Origin: Edaphobacter modestus
GTDB lineage: Bacteria; Acidobacteriota; Terriglobia; Terriglobales; Acidobacteriaceae
Reading direction: 5' to 3'
Length of the DNA: 64,000 nucleotides
Assembly (NCBI RefSeq): GCF_004217555.1
Contig: NZ_SHKW01000007.1
Location: 1 to 64,000 of the forward strand
Positions 26,968-35,110 of this stretch are shown piece after piece. The notes beneath the pieces were generated by a model. That model was not told the DNA's origin and searched no databases. It saw only the letters and a program-made list of their open reading frames with translations. Position 1 is the stretch's first letter. Each line of letters begins with the position of its first letter. Position numbers and translations under genes: made by a program.

Positions 26968-28242
26968 TTAGACGTTGCTGACGAGCGGCTTGCTAGCATC
27001 AGCGCGCGAGGTGCGTGGCAGCGTCCACACGAGGATTGCCGCTATGATGGGAAGCGTTCCGAAGAGCATGAACACGGGACGGAACGAGTAGTGATCGACC
27101 AACCATCCCGTAACGAGGCTGAAGACCATTCCGCCGAAGCCCGAACCCATACTTGCCAGGCCCCAAATGGAGGCCACGGCGTTCTTCGGAAAGGCGTCGC
27201 GCGGCAGTGCCAGTACGTTGGCGAGCGCTCCGCTGTAGCCAAAGGTGGCTGTTGAGATGAGCGCGATGCTCAGCGCAACGCTTGAGACGATCGCCGCGGG
27301 GAATGCCGCCACCATGCAGCCCGAAAAGACGAGCACGCTGATGCGGCGAGCGGTCTGCGCGGAGACTCCGGTCCTGAGGATGAGCATGGTCAGGAAGCCG
27401 CCGGCAAGGTTGCCGAGAAAGGCTGTGGCGAACGGGATCCATCCGATCCTGCCGATTTGTGCCAGCGAGAAGCCGTGGCCGACCTTGAGATACTGCGGGA
27501 ACCAGAAGGTGTAAAAGTACCAAACCGGATCGGCGAAGACCTTGGAGAGCGTGAACTGCCACACGAAGCGGTCGCGCACGAGGCTCATCACCGAAGGCGC
27601 AGGAAGTTGAGGCTCGGCCGGATTCACCGGAGGCTCGCGATAGAGGATGAGCCACGCGATCATCCAGACGAAGCCGAGCAGGCCGACAATGACGAACGAT
27701 GCGCGCCAGCCGAAGGTGATCGCAGCCCACGCCAGCAGAGGCGGCGCCAGCATTGCGCCAATGGCCGCGCCGCTGTTGAAGATGCCGGAAGCAAGCGAGC
27801 GCTCCTGCGGTGGAAACCACTCGCCGATCACCTTTACGCCTGCGGGATAGTTCCCTGCCTCGCCGACACCAAGCAGAAAGCGGTATGCACCAAGCGACAT
27901 GGCGCCGGTCGCGGCGGCCGTGAGCACCTCAGCGGCAGACCAGAACGCGATAGTCAGCGAGTATCCGATGCGGCTTCCAAGCCGATCGAGCAGAGGGCCG
28001 GAGATGCCATTCATGATGGTGTACGCCAGCATGAAGGCCGTGATGATCTGGCTGTACTTGCCCGCCGAGATATGGAAGCGGTCCAGCAGCACGGGCGCCA
28101 TCACCGAGAGCGTCTGCCGGTCGAGATAGTTGATCACGGTTGCCAGGAATGCCATCGCCAGCATTACCCAACGTAGGTTCATCCTCACAGGCTTTTCCAT
28201 CGCAACGCCTCCTGCCTGTTTCACGGCGCCTGCTGTGCTCAT
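26968..28242 (-). CDS. MFS transporter, anion:cation symporter (hexuronate-like) type
   Basis: 424 residues with 12 predicted membrane segments. Between the second and third is the MFS signature region GPLLDRLGSRIGYSLTIAFW. The N-terminal YLDRQTLSVMAPVL and FLLGVGEAGNYPAGVKVIGEWF are characteristic of the ACS subfamily, which carries hexuronates, galactarate, glucarate and related sugar acids with protons. It is the last gene of a minus-strand operon, and its ATG overlaps the stop of the TIM-barrel gene by four bases. This supports import of an oxidised sugar (uronate, aldonate or keto acid) across the inner membrane. Exact substrate unknown. Confidence 0.85.
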   Translation of the reverse strand: MSTAGAVKQAGGVAMEKPVRMNLRWVMLAMAFLATVINYLDRQTLSVMAPVLLDRFHISAGKYSQIITAFMLAYTIMNGISGPLLDRLGSRIGYSLTIAFWSAAEVLTAAATGAMSLGAYRFLLGVGEAGNYPAGVKVIGEWFPPQERSLASGIFNSGAAIGAMLAPPLLAWAAITFGWRASFVIVGLLGFVWMIAWLILYREPPVNPAEPQLPAPSVMSLVRDRFVWQFTLSKVFADPVWYFYTFWFPQYLKVGHGFSLAQIGRIGWIPFATAFLGNLAGGFLTMLILRTGVSAQTARRISVLVFSGCMVAAFPAAIVSSVALSIALISTATFGYSGALANVLALPRDAFPKNAVASIWGLASMGSGFGGMVFSLVTGWLVDHYSFRPVFMLFGTLPIIAAILVWTLPRTSRADASKPLVSNV

Positions 28243-29291
28243 ACCAGCCCCTGTCTCGCCATGTGCGCGCGCACGGCCTTGAGATCGTTACTCATCGACT
28301 CAAATATTTTTTCGCGCGGCCACGTCAGCGCCTTCTTGCCGTTCTCTGCTCCGCCTACGGAATACTCAAAGTGGAGCTGTACGGGACCGGAAAATTCGTC
28401 GGACTTCACGATCTCGAGGAAGCTGTCGAAGTGCACCATGCCGTGATCGATGGGGCACCAGTGCGGCACGTAGGAGCCTGCGACACCAAGACTCTTGTCA
28501 TAGGGATCGTCGTGTGTCGAGCCCTTCTCGTTTCTCGCCCAGACGAAGTCCTTCATCGCGATGCCGCGCATGTAACCCTTGGAGAGCTTGGAGGTGGCGA
28601 TCCATCCACCGTAGCCGCCTTCGACGGTAGCATGGCCGATGTCGTAGTTGATGCCCATCCACTGCGGGTCGAGGTCCTTGAACATGTACCAGAGGTCCCA
28701 GATGCAGGCGCCCACCATACCGGGCCCGGAGTGCGTGTGATACATGCCGCAGGTCTGCGTGCGACGGTTCAGCTCTGCCAACGCATGCATCTTCGGCTTC
28801 ATCGCTTCAAGCTGCGCCGGGATCGGCTTTGCGGGATCATACTTCAGCCCGCCCCAGCGGTAGTGGTGGATGCCCAGCTTTGACGCTGCCGTGAGGATGG
28901 GCTCGGCGGTGCGCAATGCGTCGATCGTGATGTCGGTGGTGATCATCGAGACATCGAGGCCGGCCTTGCGAATGATGGACACAGCCTTCGGCAATTCCGT
29001 GGCGACGTTCTCGGGAAGCACGTGGCCTTCGGCACGCACTGTGAGGTCGATCGCGTCGAAGCCCATATCCTTCGCCGCTGCTGCAGCGTCGGGTACGCTG
29101 AGGAACTGCAGGTGCTTTGAGAAGATGGAAACCTGCAGCTTGCCTGCGGGCTGCTGCGTCTGTAGAGGGGGCGCGGCCTCTGCATGCGCCAGTTCCCTCC
29201 CGAGGGCCTCGAAGGCGCCTGCTATCGCCGCTCCCAGCAGCAGCGAGCGCCGCGACATTCCGGTTTCCGTCATCTCTTCTCGCATCTTCAT
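28239..29291 (-). CDS. Tat-exported sugar phosphate isomerase/epimerase-like TIM barrel
   Basis: 350 residues. The N-terminus carries a Tat signal (SRRSLLLGAAIAGAFEALG), followed by a xylose isomerase-like (AP endonuclease 2 superfamily) barrel. Visible elements are AKDMGFDAIDLTVRAEGHV, a metal-ligand-rich YHTHSGPGMVG, NYDIGHATVEGG and the closing LHFEYSVGG. Members isomerise or epimerise sugars or act on keto-sugars using a divalent metal. Tat export places it in the periplasm, unusual for an isomerase and shared with many Acidobacteria and Planctomycetes paralogues. It starts 20 bases after the quinoprotein stop and overlaps the MFS gene, so it is cotranscribed. Reaction unknown. Confidence 0.8.
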   Translation of the reverse strand: MKMREEMTETGMSRRSLLLGAAIAGAFEALGRELAHAEAAPPLQTQQPAGKLQVSIFSKHLQFLSVPDAAAAAKDMGFDAIDLTVRAEGHVLPENVATELPKAVSIIRKAGLDVSMITTDITIDALRTAEPILTAASKLGIHHYRWGGLKYDPAKPIPAQLEAMKPKMHALAELNRRTQTCGMYHTHSGPGMVGACIWDLWYMFKDLDPQWMGINYDIGHATVEGGYGGWIATSKLSKGYMRGIAMKDFVWARNEKGSTHDDPYDKSLGVAGSYVPHWCPIDHGMVHFDSFLEIVKSDEFSGPVQLHFEYSVGGAENGKKALTWPREKIFESMSNDLKAVRAHMARQGLV

Positions 29292-29310
29292 TCCTCACAC
29301 TCTCCCTGCG

Positions 29311-31671
29311 TTATCTGCCCGCGTTGATCTTCCGTGGCTGCGACGGCAGCGCGAACGAAAGCAGCACCGATCCCGCAGTGACGGCGACGTACTGCTTTCC
29401 ATCCACTGCGTAGGTCATCGGCGGCCCCTTCATTCCTACATTTGTGTCGTAGTGCCAGAGAAGCTTGCCGGTGCGCTCATCTACTGCGCAGAAGGCGCCG
29501 TTCGGATCGGCGTAGAAGATGATGCCGGCGCCAGTTCCCAGCACGCCTGACCATGTCTTCAGCACCAGCGGTCCCGGTTGCGCGATCTCCCACTTGATCT
29601 CGCCGGTCTCGATGTCGATGGCGCGCAGAAAACGTTGTCCAATACCCTTGGCTTCCTCTGAGCCCGCGGGCGCCTTTGGATCGCCGCAGTCCTCGATAGC
29701 CATGAAGTAGTACCAGCGTGTGGTGGGGCTGAACGCAGTCGAGCTCCAGTTGGCTCCGTTGTCAGGGCACTTGCGCTGCCTGGTGGGAACTGCGCCCGTG
29801 TACGTGGCGACGATCGGGCGGCCGGTCGCATCAATGCCTGTCGCCCAATTGATCTGCCTGAGGAATGGTTTGGCTAGCAGCAGCTTGCCATTGGTGCGGT
29901 CGAAGACGTAGAAGAAGCCGTTGCGGTCTGCATGCAACAGCAGCTTCATGGGCTTGCCCTGGAAGGTGGTATCGACCAGCACTGGCGGCTCAACGGCATC
30001 GCGGTCGGCCGTGTCGTGCGGGGTGAACTGGAAGTACCACTTCATTTTGCCGGTGTGCGGGTCGAGCGCGAGAATGCAGTTGGTGTAGAGGTTGTCGCCG
30101 GGCCGGTCACGGTCATCCGAGTCGGGCCATGGATTCCCCGTGGGCCAGAACAGCGTATCCGTCTCCGGGTCGTAGCTCCCATGCAGCCACGTGGAGCCGC
30201 CTGCGAGCGCAGGCCAATCCTTCCCCCACGTCTCGATGCCCGGCTCGCCGGGGCCGGGCAGTGTCCAGTGGCGCCACAACACCTTTCCCGTCTCTGCGTC
30301 GTAGCAGATGATGAAGCCGCGCATGCCCCAGTCGCCGCCGGAGACGCCGCCAATGACGGTGTCGTTGAGCACCATGGGCGCCACGGTCGAACCGTAGTGC
30401 TGCTTCTCCTCCGGCATCACCATCTCCCATACGACCTTGCCGGTTACGCGGTTCAGCGCAACCATGTGCGCGTTGTCGGTCGTGATGTAGATCTTGTCGC
30501 GAAAGATCGCCGCTCCGCGGTTGGTGCCGACCGAGGCATCGCCCACAAGGCCCGTCGTCGGCGGCCGGGAGTAGCGCCAGATGGTGCGGCCCGTCTTCGC
30601 ATCCATCGCGTAGGCCTGGTTCTGGCCGGAGAAGTACATGATGCCGTCGACGACGAGCGGCGTCGCCTCAAGCCCCAGCTGCGGCATCGGCGCGATCCAC
30701 TTCAGTAGCAGGCTGCCGACATTTGCCTTGCTGATTCCGGTTAGCGGGCTATAGCGGTTCGCGCTCAGCAGGCCGTTGTACGAAGGCCAGTTGCCGGGCC
30801 TGGGATGCAGGATGCCCTCAAACTCGATCGCGTTCGCTCCGAGTGTCGCAGTCGGATTTCTCTGGGACAGCGGGCCGGGCTCGATTCCTGTGAGAGTGCT
30901 GAGGTACGCCACCAGGTTGTCCATCTGGCCGGCAGGAACCGCGAGCGGCTTCATCGCAGCATGCTTGTCTTTGGTGACGGTGATCGTCTCGCTGAGCGGC
31001 AGGAGATGAAAGCGGCCTTCGAGGTCCTGCAGGTGGATATCGTAGTTGGTCTGATTGCGGAGATAGCCGCGCAGCGTCGTGCCGCCCTGCGTAGTCAATA
31101 CCGTGGCTAGCTCATAGCCGGGCGTGATGCTGAGGTCGGGCGTCGCCAGCGCCGAGCGAAGCCCCAGCGCGCTCAGGTGTGAGCCGACATCGGAGAGGTC
31201 CGGCCCTGTCGACGAGCCCATGCCATGAACCATGTGGCAGCCGCTGCACTGACCCTCGTTCCAGTAGTACTGCTTGCCCGCCGCAACATCGCCCGCGCTC
31301 TTCGACTCCGACGCAGGCAGGTTAAGCGAGTGGACGTAGACGGCCAGCTCATCGAGCTGCGGCGCAGGCAGGCCACCGAAGGGGGGCATGCCAGAGGCAG
31401 GAAATCCGGCGGCAATCACGCCACGAATGCGATCGACGCCGCGGCGTAGATCGGGGTTGTCGGCCAGCGCGGGCGCATGCTCAGTTCCTACGCCGTTCTC
31501 GCCATGGCATCCGATGCAGAGGCTCTCGTAACGGTGTTTCCCTGCGCTCACCGAAGGCTGCGCAACAGGCGTGGCCGTCTGCGCCTCACCGTAACGCGCT
31601 GCTAGCACGGCCACCGCAAACAGCGAAATGCGAACCCAGTAACCCCTCTTCGTCCCGTGTTTCACGATCAT
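29311..31671 (-). CDS. PQQ-dependent sugar/alcohol dehydrogenase with two N-terminal cytochrome c domains
   Basis: 786 residues. A signal peptide precedes two heme c sites, CIGCH (52-56) and CSGCH (142-146). An eight-bladed quinoprotein propeller runs from about residue 280 to the end, with PTGNPWPDSD and QFTPHDTADRD, the latter matching the conserved segment of quinoprotein alcohol dehydrogenases that supplies the catalytic Asp. Electrons would pass from PQQ through the hemes to the respiratory chain. Periplasmic. Its ATG overlaps the ThuA stop (ATGA), so the two are translated together. The heme domains are N-terminal rather than C-terminal as in quinohemoprotein alcohol dehydrogenases. PQQ must be synthesised elsewhere or acquired, since pqqA/B in this window are broken. 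Confidence 0.85.
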   Translation of the reverse strand: MIVKHGTKRGYWVRISLFAVAVLAARYGEAQTATPVAQPSVSAGKHRYESLCIGCHGENGVGTEHAPALADNPDLRRGVDRIRGVIAAGFPASGMPPFGGLPAPQLDELAVYVHSLNLPASESKSAGDVAAGKQYYWNEGQCSGCHMVHGMGSSTGPDLSDVGSHLSALGLRSALATPDLSITPGYELATVLTTQGGTTLRGYLRNQTNYDIHLQDLEGRFHLLPLSETITVTKDKHAAMKPLAVPAGQMDNLVAYLSTLTGIEPGPLSQRNPTATLGANAIEFEGILHPRPGNWPSYNGLLSANRYSPLTGISKANVGSLLLKWIAPMPQLGLEATPLVVDGIMYFSGQNQAYAMDAKTGRTIWRYSRPPTTGLVGDASVGTNRGAAIFRDKIYITTDNAHMVALNRVTGKVVWEMVMPEEKQHYGSTVAPMVLNDTVIGGVSGGDWGMRGFIICYDAETGKVLWRHWTLPGPGEPGIETWGKDWPALAGGSTWLHGSYDPETDTLFWPTGNPWPDSDDRDRPGDNLYTNCILALDPHTGKMKWYFQFTPHDTADRDAVEPPVLVDTTFQGKPMKLLLHADRNGFFYVFDRTNGKLLLAKPFLRQINWATGIDATGRPIVATYTGAVPTRQRKCPDNGANWSSTAFSPTTRWYYFMAIEDCGDPKAPAGSEEAKGIGQRFLRAIDIETGEIKWEIAQPGPLVLKTWSGVLGTGAGIIFYADPNGAFCAVDERTGKLLWHYDTNVGMKGPPMTYAVDGKQYVAVTAGSVLLSFALPSQPRKINAGR

Positions 31672-32429
31672 CTGCGATACTCCACCGCGTTGTCCAGAAT
31701 CCGCCGATACGCTGCATCTTCAAAGTCCTCAGTGCGATGACCCATCATGAAGTAGAAGACATCACCCTTTCCTGTCGGGAGAAGCCACCCGGCAGTGTCC
31801 TGCATGAATACCTTGCCTGTCTTCGGGTCGGTGTACTTCACACCCAACAACACGATGCGCGGGCCGCTCAGCACGTGATTCACGTACACCTCAGTCTCCT
31901 GAAACGACGTACCTGGGAGCTTCTTTTCGACCGCGCCCTCTGGTGAGGCATAAGGAATTGTATGGTCGAACTTCACGCCGCGAGTTGTGATCGCATTGCC
32001 GGGCGCAAGGTTGACGACTTCGAAGCCGACGGGGTCGAAGTACGCGTAGCCGCCCTCGGCGAGCGGGCGGTTGGGCAGCTCGATGTGAAGGAAGTTGAAC
32101 CAGTCCTTGTTCTCGCGCTTGCGCGAGCTGATGCTGTGGTGCAGCAGCACCAGGTTGCCGCCCTCGTTGGCGTACTGGATGAACTTGTGCTCGGCCCCCG
32201 CCTGCAGTTCACCGTGCAGGTACACCATCACTGCGCGATAGCTGGCGAGCGAGGCAGGGATCTCGGTCTGCCCCATGATCGTGGTCTTCAGCCTGGTGTC
32301 CGCCTCGATCTGCGCGGCGAGGACCTGCATGGCATGAAACTCATCGGCAACGATAAGCACCTCCTGTGCACGGGACTGCGATGGACAAGCCACGTAGATG
32401 AAGAGCAACAGCGAAAGCAGGCGGCGCAT
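31668..32429 (-). CDS. Secreted ThuA-like protein
   Basis: 253 residues from ATG 32429, preceded by GAGGA; the open frame extends upstream through the operator region and is not used. A signal peptide (ending SQSRA) precedes a ThuA/glutamine amidotransferase-like fold. Motifs are ANEGGNLVLLHHSISS and the C-terminal MGHRTEDFEDAAYRRILDNA. ThuA domains occur in trehalose and sucrose utilisation, where ThuAB form 3-keto-disaccharides, and as parts of quinoprotein or cytochrome fusions in Planctomycetes and Acidobacteria. It is the first gene of the LacI-controlled operon and is translationally coupled to the quinoprotein, so the two probably act on the same glycoside. Confidence 0.8.
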   Translation of the reverse strand: MRRLLSLLLFIYVACPSQSRAQEVLIVADEFHAMQVLAAQIEADTRLKTTIMGQTEIPASLASYRAVMVYLHGELQAGAEHKFIQYANEGGNLVLLHHSISSRKRENKDWFNFLHIELPNRPLAEGGYAYFDPVGFEVVNLAPGNAITTRGVKFDHTIPYASPEGAVEKKLPGTSFQETEVYVNHVLSGPRIVLLGVKYTDPKTGKVFMQDTAGWLLPTGKGDVFYFMMGHRTEDFEDAAYRRILDNAVEYRR

Positions 32430-32510
32430 CAATTCCTCGTTCCTGGGCTGCGATAACGGAAACGATACGATCGGGCAGCTGTGAGAACCGTTCGCAACAA
32501 GGGTGCCGAT

Positions 32511-32524
32511 CGGAAACGTTTCCG
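32511..32524. promoter_or_regulatory. LacI-type operator, thuA operon side
   Basis: CGGAAACGTTTCCG is a perfect 14-bp palindrome, the best of the five copies. It lies 82 bases upstream of the ThuA start in the divergent promoter region. Confidence 0.8.
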
Positions 32525-32600
32525 AAGAATCTTCAGCCATCCCCATTGAGCCTGTCAACCACCTCGTCATTACAACTTTTCGAAAACGGTATCCGACTGA

Positions 32601-32629
32601 TTGACATGCCCCGGCGGCGGGGTGATAGT
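32601..32629 (+). promoter_or_regulatory. Predicted sigma-70 promoter of the SDR at 32706
   Basis: TTGACA, 17 bases, then GATAGT. An operator begins four bases downstream, repeating the geometry seen at 26045-26091. Confidence 0.55.
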
Positions 32630-32632
32630 TTT

Positions 32633-32644
32633 GGAAGCGTTTCC
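32633..32644. promoter_or_regulatory. LacI-type operator, second SDR side
   Basis: GGAAGCGTTTCC, identical to the copy at 26080. It overlaps the expected transcription start of the SDR at 32706. Confidence 0.8.
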
Positions 32645-32705
32645 CAAACCTCCTCCCGGCGTACGGGCGAGCGAAGCGGCTGATGCGCTGCTCTAGAGAA
32701 AGCAC

Positions 32706-33434
32706 ATGGCAGACACACTGAAGGGTCAGGTTGTACTCATCGTCGGAGCATCGAGCGGCATTGGCCGCGCCACTACGCTGATGGCCGCGCGCGCGGGCGC
32801 CACCGTCGTCGCCGCTGCCCGCCGCAAGGAACGGCTCGAGGCCATGCAGGCAGAGCTGGCAGGCGAGGGCCTTCGCATCGTCGTCTATCAGGCGGACGCA
32901 ACCAGCCTCGACGACCTGACGTCGTTAGTCAGCGCCGTGCTGTTGGAGCATGGACAGATCGACATCGCCGTCTATGCGACCGGCACGAACGCGCCGGAGC
33001 GCTCCATGAAGGTGATGCCACCTGAGACCTGGACCAACATTCTTGACACGAACCTGAACGGCGCCTTCTACCTGGCACATGCGGTGCTGCCGACCATGCG
33101 CCAGGCGGGCGCCGGGCACATCATCTTCGTGTCGTCCACTGCCGGGGCGATCGCGGATCTCTCAGGAGCGGCGTACCAGGCGTCCAAGCGCGGTCTGCTG
33201 GGGCTTGCCCACGCGATTCGCCTTGAGGAGCGCGCCGCCGGCATCCGCACCTGCTGCGTGATGCCCGGCCTCACCAACACGGAGCTCGTCGAGAAGCGAC
33301 CGGAGAAGCTCTCAGGCGAGATGTTGGAGAAGGCGCTGCAGCCCGACGACGTGGCAGCGACGATTCTGCATGTGATGGCCATGCCGCCGCGCGTCACCGT
33401 GCCGGAGATTCTGATGGTCCCTTCGCTCGCCTGA
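32706..33434 (+). CDS. Short-chain dehydrogenase/reductase (SDR)
   Basis: 242 residues. Glycine motif VGASSGIG (13-20), basic residues after the second strand (AARRKERLE, favouring NADP), FVSSTAG with the catalytic Ser and Y-x3-K at about residue 157 (AAYQASKRGLLG). The asparagine motif is ATGTN rather than NNAG. Cytoplasmic. It is divergent from the thuA operon under its own operator and ends nine bases before the convergent LacI stop. Probably reduces or oxidises the intermediate imported by the MFS carrier. Distinct from the SDR at 26132, with which it shares the fold and the regulatory signal. Confidence 0.85.
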   Translation: MADTLKGQVVLIVGASSGIGRATTLMAARAGATVVAAARRKERLEAMQAELAGEGLRIVVYQADATSLDDLTSLVSAVLLEHGQIDIAVYATGTNAPERSMKVMPPETWTNILDTNLNGAFYLAHAVLPTMRQAGAGHIIFVSSTAGAIADLSGAAYQASKRGLLGLAHAIRLEERAAGIRTCCVMPGLTNTELVEKRPEKLSGEMLEKALQPDDVAATILHVMAMPPRVTVPEILMVPSLA

Positions 33435-33442
33435 GGTGGGAG

Positions 33443-34477
33443 CTATCGCCCGATCTTTGCGACCGAGGCGCGCTCCACCAGCTTCACGTCAACCACGCGA
33501 TGCTGCGGCCTGTTGATGCCGGACTCCAGAAGCTCATTGACGATCTCGATCGCGGCACGGCCGACGTCGTACTTCGGCTGGTGGATCGTCGTCAGTGGGG
33601 GAAAGCTGATCGCCGCCAGCTCCACATCGTCAAAGCCAATGAGCGAGATATCCCGCGGAATCCTGATGCCGGCTTCGATGGCAGCGCGCATCACGCCGAA
33701 GGCCATGACGTCGTTGCCCGCAAAGATGGCCGTCGCGCCTCCCAGCTCTTTGAACATCTCCACCGACGCGTCATAGCCACCCTGCAGCGTGTTGATGGCA
33801 TGAATAGTACGCACGCGGGTGCCACGCTGCACCGACATCGCCTTTAAAAATGAGCTGGACCGGCGCGCGAGGTTGGAGTGCCGCCGCGGCCCGGTGAGGT
33901 TGATGACGTTTCGATGACCGCTTCGCAGCAGGCATTCGGCAACTAGCCGGCCGCCTTTCTCATTATCGGCGCATACGGTGGAGAAGGGCGTTCCCCGTCC
34001 CGCGCCGTTGAGCAGAACGATGGGCACGCCTGCGGCCGCAATCTGCTGCTGATGCTCCTGTGACAAGCTCGCCACGGAGTTCATGATGATAGCCTCGGCT
34101 CGTTTGTCGAGCAGCGATATGAAAGACTTCATCTGCCGCTCGGCGTTTAGGTCGCTGTTGCACAACAGCACGTCGCGGCCTGACTCCAGCGCTGCATCTT
34201 CCACTCCGCGCGCCACTTCGGCGAAGTAGGAGTTGCGAACATCACTGACGATGAGCCCTATCATGTCGGACCGACCTGTGACCAGGCCGCGGGCGAAACG
34301 GTTCGGTGTATACCGCAGCTTTTGCGCAACCTCGAGCACTCGCGCCCGGGTTTCGGGATGCACACCGTATGCGTCGTTCAGAGAGCGCGACGCGGTGGCA
34401 ATGGTAACTCCTGCCGCCTTCGCGACAGCCTGAAGCGTGATGCCGCTGGTTAGCGATTGTGACTTCTTCACCCTCAT
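33443..34477 (-). CDS. LacI-family transcriptional regulator
   Basis: 344 residues. The N-terminal helix-turn-helix (TLQAVAKAAGVTIATASRSL, about 14-33) and hinge helix (LRYTPNRFARGLVTG) precede a periplasmic-binding-like effector domain (about 68-340) with SLIGFDDVELAAISFPPLTT. The hinge helix has Gly-Leu-Val after Arg-Ala where CcpA or LacI carry LA or LAS at the minor-groove contact. It is the obvious candidate to bind the five GGAA-N4-TTCC palindromes in this cluster, including one 114 bases upstream of itself. The effector would be a sugar. Convergent with the second SDR. Confidence 0.9.
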   Translation of the reverse strand: MRVKKSQSLTSGITLQAVAKAAGVTIATASRSLNDAYGVHPETRARVLEVAQKLRYTPNRFARGLVTGRSDMIGLIVSDVRNSYFAEVARGVEDAALESGRDVLLCNSDLNAERQMKSFISLLDKRAEAIIMNSVASLSQEHQQQIAAAGVPIVLLNGAGRGTPFSTVCADNEKGGRLVAECLLRSGHRNVINLTGPRRHSNLARRSSSFLKAMSVQRGTRVRTIHAINTLQGGYDASVEMFKELGGATAIFAGNDVMAFGVMRAAIEAGIRIPRDISLIGFDDVELAAISFPPLTTIHQPKYDVGRAAIEIVNELLESGINRPQHRVVDVKLVERASVAKIGR

Positions 34478-34590
34478 GACTATACCGTTTGCTCCCGTGA
34501 TTCAAACTCACAGTTCTCCAGGCCGAGTGGTTCTATGCAGCACGCTACTCCACGCAGGATGGGAATGTAACGGAAACTTTCACTATTTCC

Positions 34591-34602
34591 GGAAACCTTT
34601 CC
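34591..34602. promoter_or_regulatory. LacI-type operator upstream of the regulator gene
   Basis: GGAAACCTTTCC keeps both GGAAA/TTTCC arms but has CC in place of the central CG. It lies in the LacI upstream region, suggesting weaker autoregulation. Confidence 0.55.
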
Positions 34603-34671
34603 GAAAAAATCATATTTCGCCACCTACGCCACGCTCACACACCCCATCCAACCCGGCGATCGACTCGTTCT

Positions 34672-34950
34672 CTACACAGACAGGCTCAATCCTCTCTCCT
34701 TCAGATGTGTCCAGAACTCATCCACATCCGTGACGTGGATGATCAGCCGGCCCCACCGCGACACAGTATCACCTTGTTCGAGGTTTAGGATCGCAGATTC
34801 TGAATCGTTCGATCGCAGTGAAGAGAAACTTGCCTGTTCTCCGCCGTAAAGCAGCTCCATGCCGGGCAGATCTCGGTAAAACTGCACCGAAGCCTTCATG
34901 TTCAAAACGCGAAAAGTAGTCGCAGAAATCTTTTCAATTGTTGGCGCCAT
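34672..34950 (-). CDS. VOC/glyoxalase-fold protein, probably 3'-truncated
   Basis: 92 residues. It opens as a vicinal-oxygen-chelate half (ATTFRVLNMKASVQFYRDLP, GMELLYGGEQASF) and continues to LIIHVTDVDEFWTHLKERGL. It then ends, about 30-40 residues short of the usual C-terminal strand that carries the last metal ligand. Frames downstream do not restore it. It may be a broken gene or a minimal module. It follows the LacI gene's upstream region and is transcribed away from fmdB. Function unknown. Confidence 0.6.
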   Translation of the reverse strand: MAPTIEKISATTFRVLNMKASVQFYRDLPGMELLYGGEQASFSSLRSNDSESAILNLEQGDTVSRWGRLIIHVTDVDEFWTHLKERGLSLSV

Positions 34951-35065
34951 ACGCCAGCAATGTACGTCGAATTTACTTTCGGTCGGCTTAGGGTGAAAGT
35001 TGAATCTGATCCAGCGACGGGTCTAGAATCCAGCCATAGCCATTCAGAGACTGGGGGTGGTCTGT

Positions 35066-35110
35066 ATGCCCCACTATGAGTTCATCTGCAACGCCTGCAA
35101 GAAAACTGCA
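35066..35110 (+). pseudogene. FmdB-type zinc ribbon gene, 5' end, cut by IS110
   Basis: After GGGGGTGG an ATG at 35066 starts MPHYEFICNACKK, the hallmark N-terminus of the FmdB regulatory zinc-ribbon family with its first CxxC. The frame then runs into the IS110 element. The expected second CxxC and Gln-rich tail do not follow. A possible 3' remnant beyond the IS lies at about 36490-36590 (QCPRRKNSEAQE), where one zinc Cys has become Arg. Confidence 0.6.

Noticed and set aside
26965..28176. Plus-strand frames across the MFS gene
   Set aside because: The MFS protein on the minus strand is unambiguous; the plus-strand frames lack any recognisable fold.
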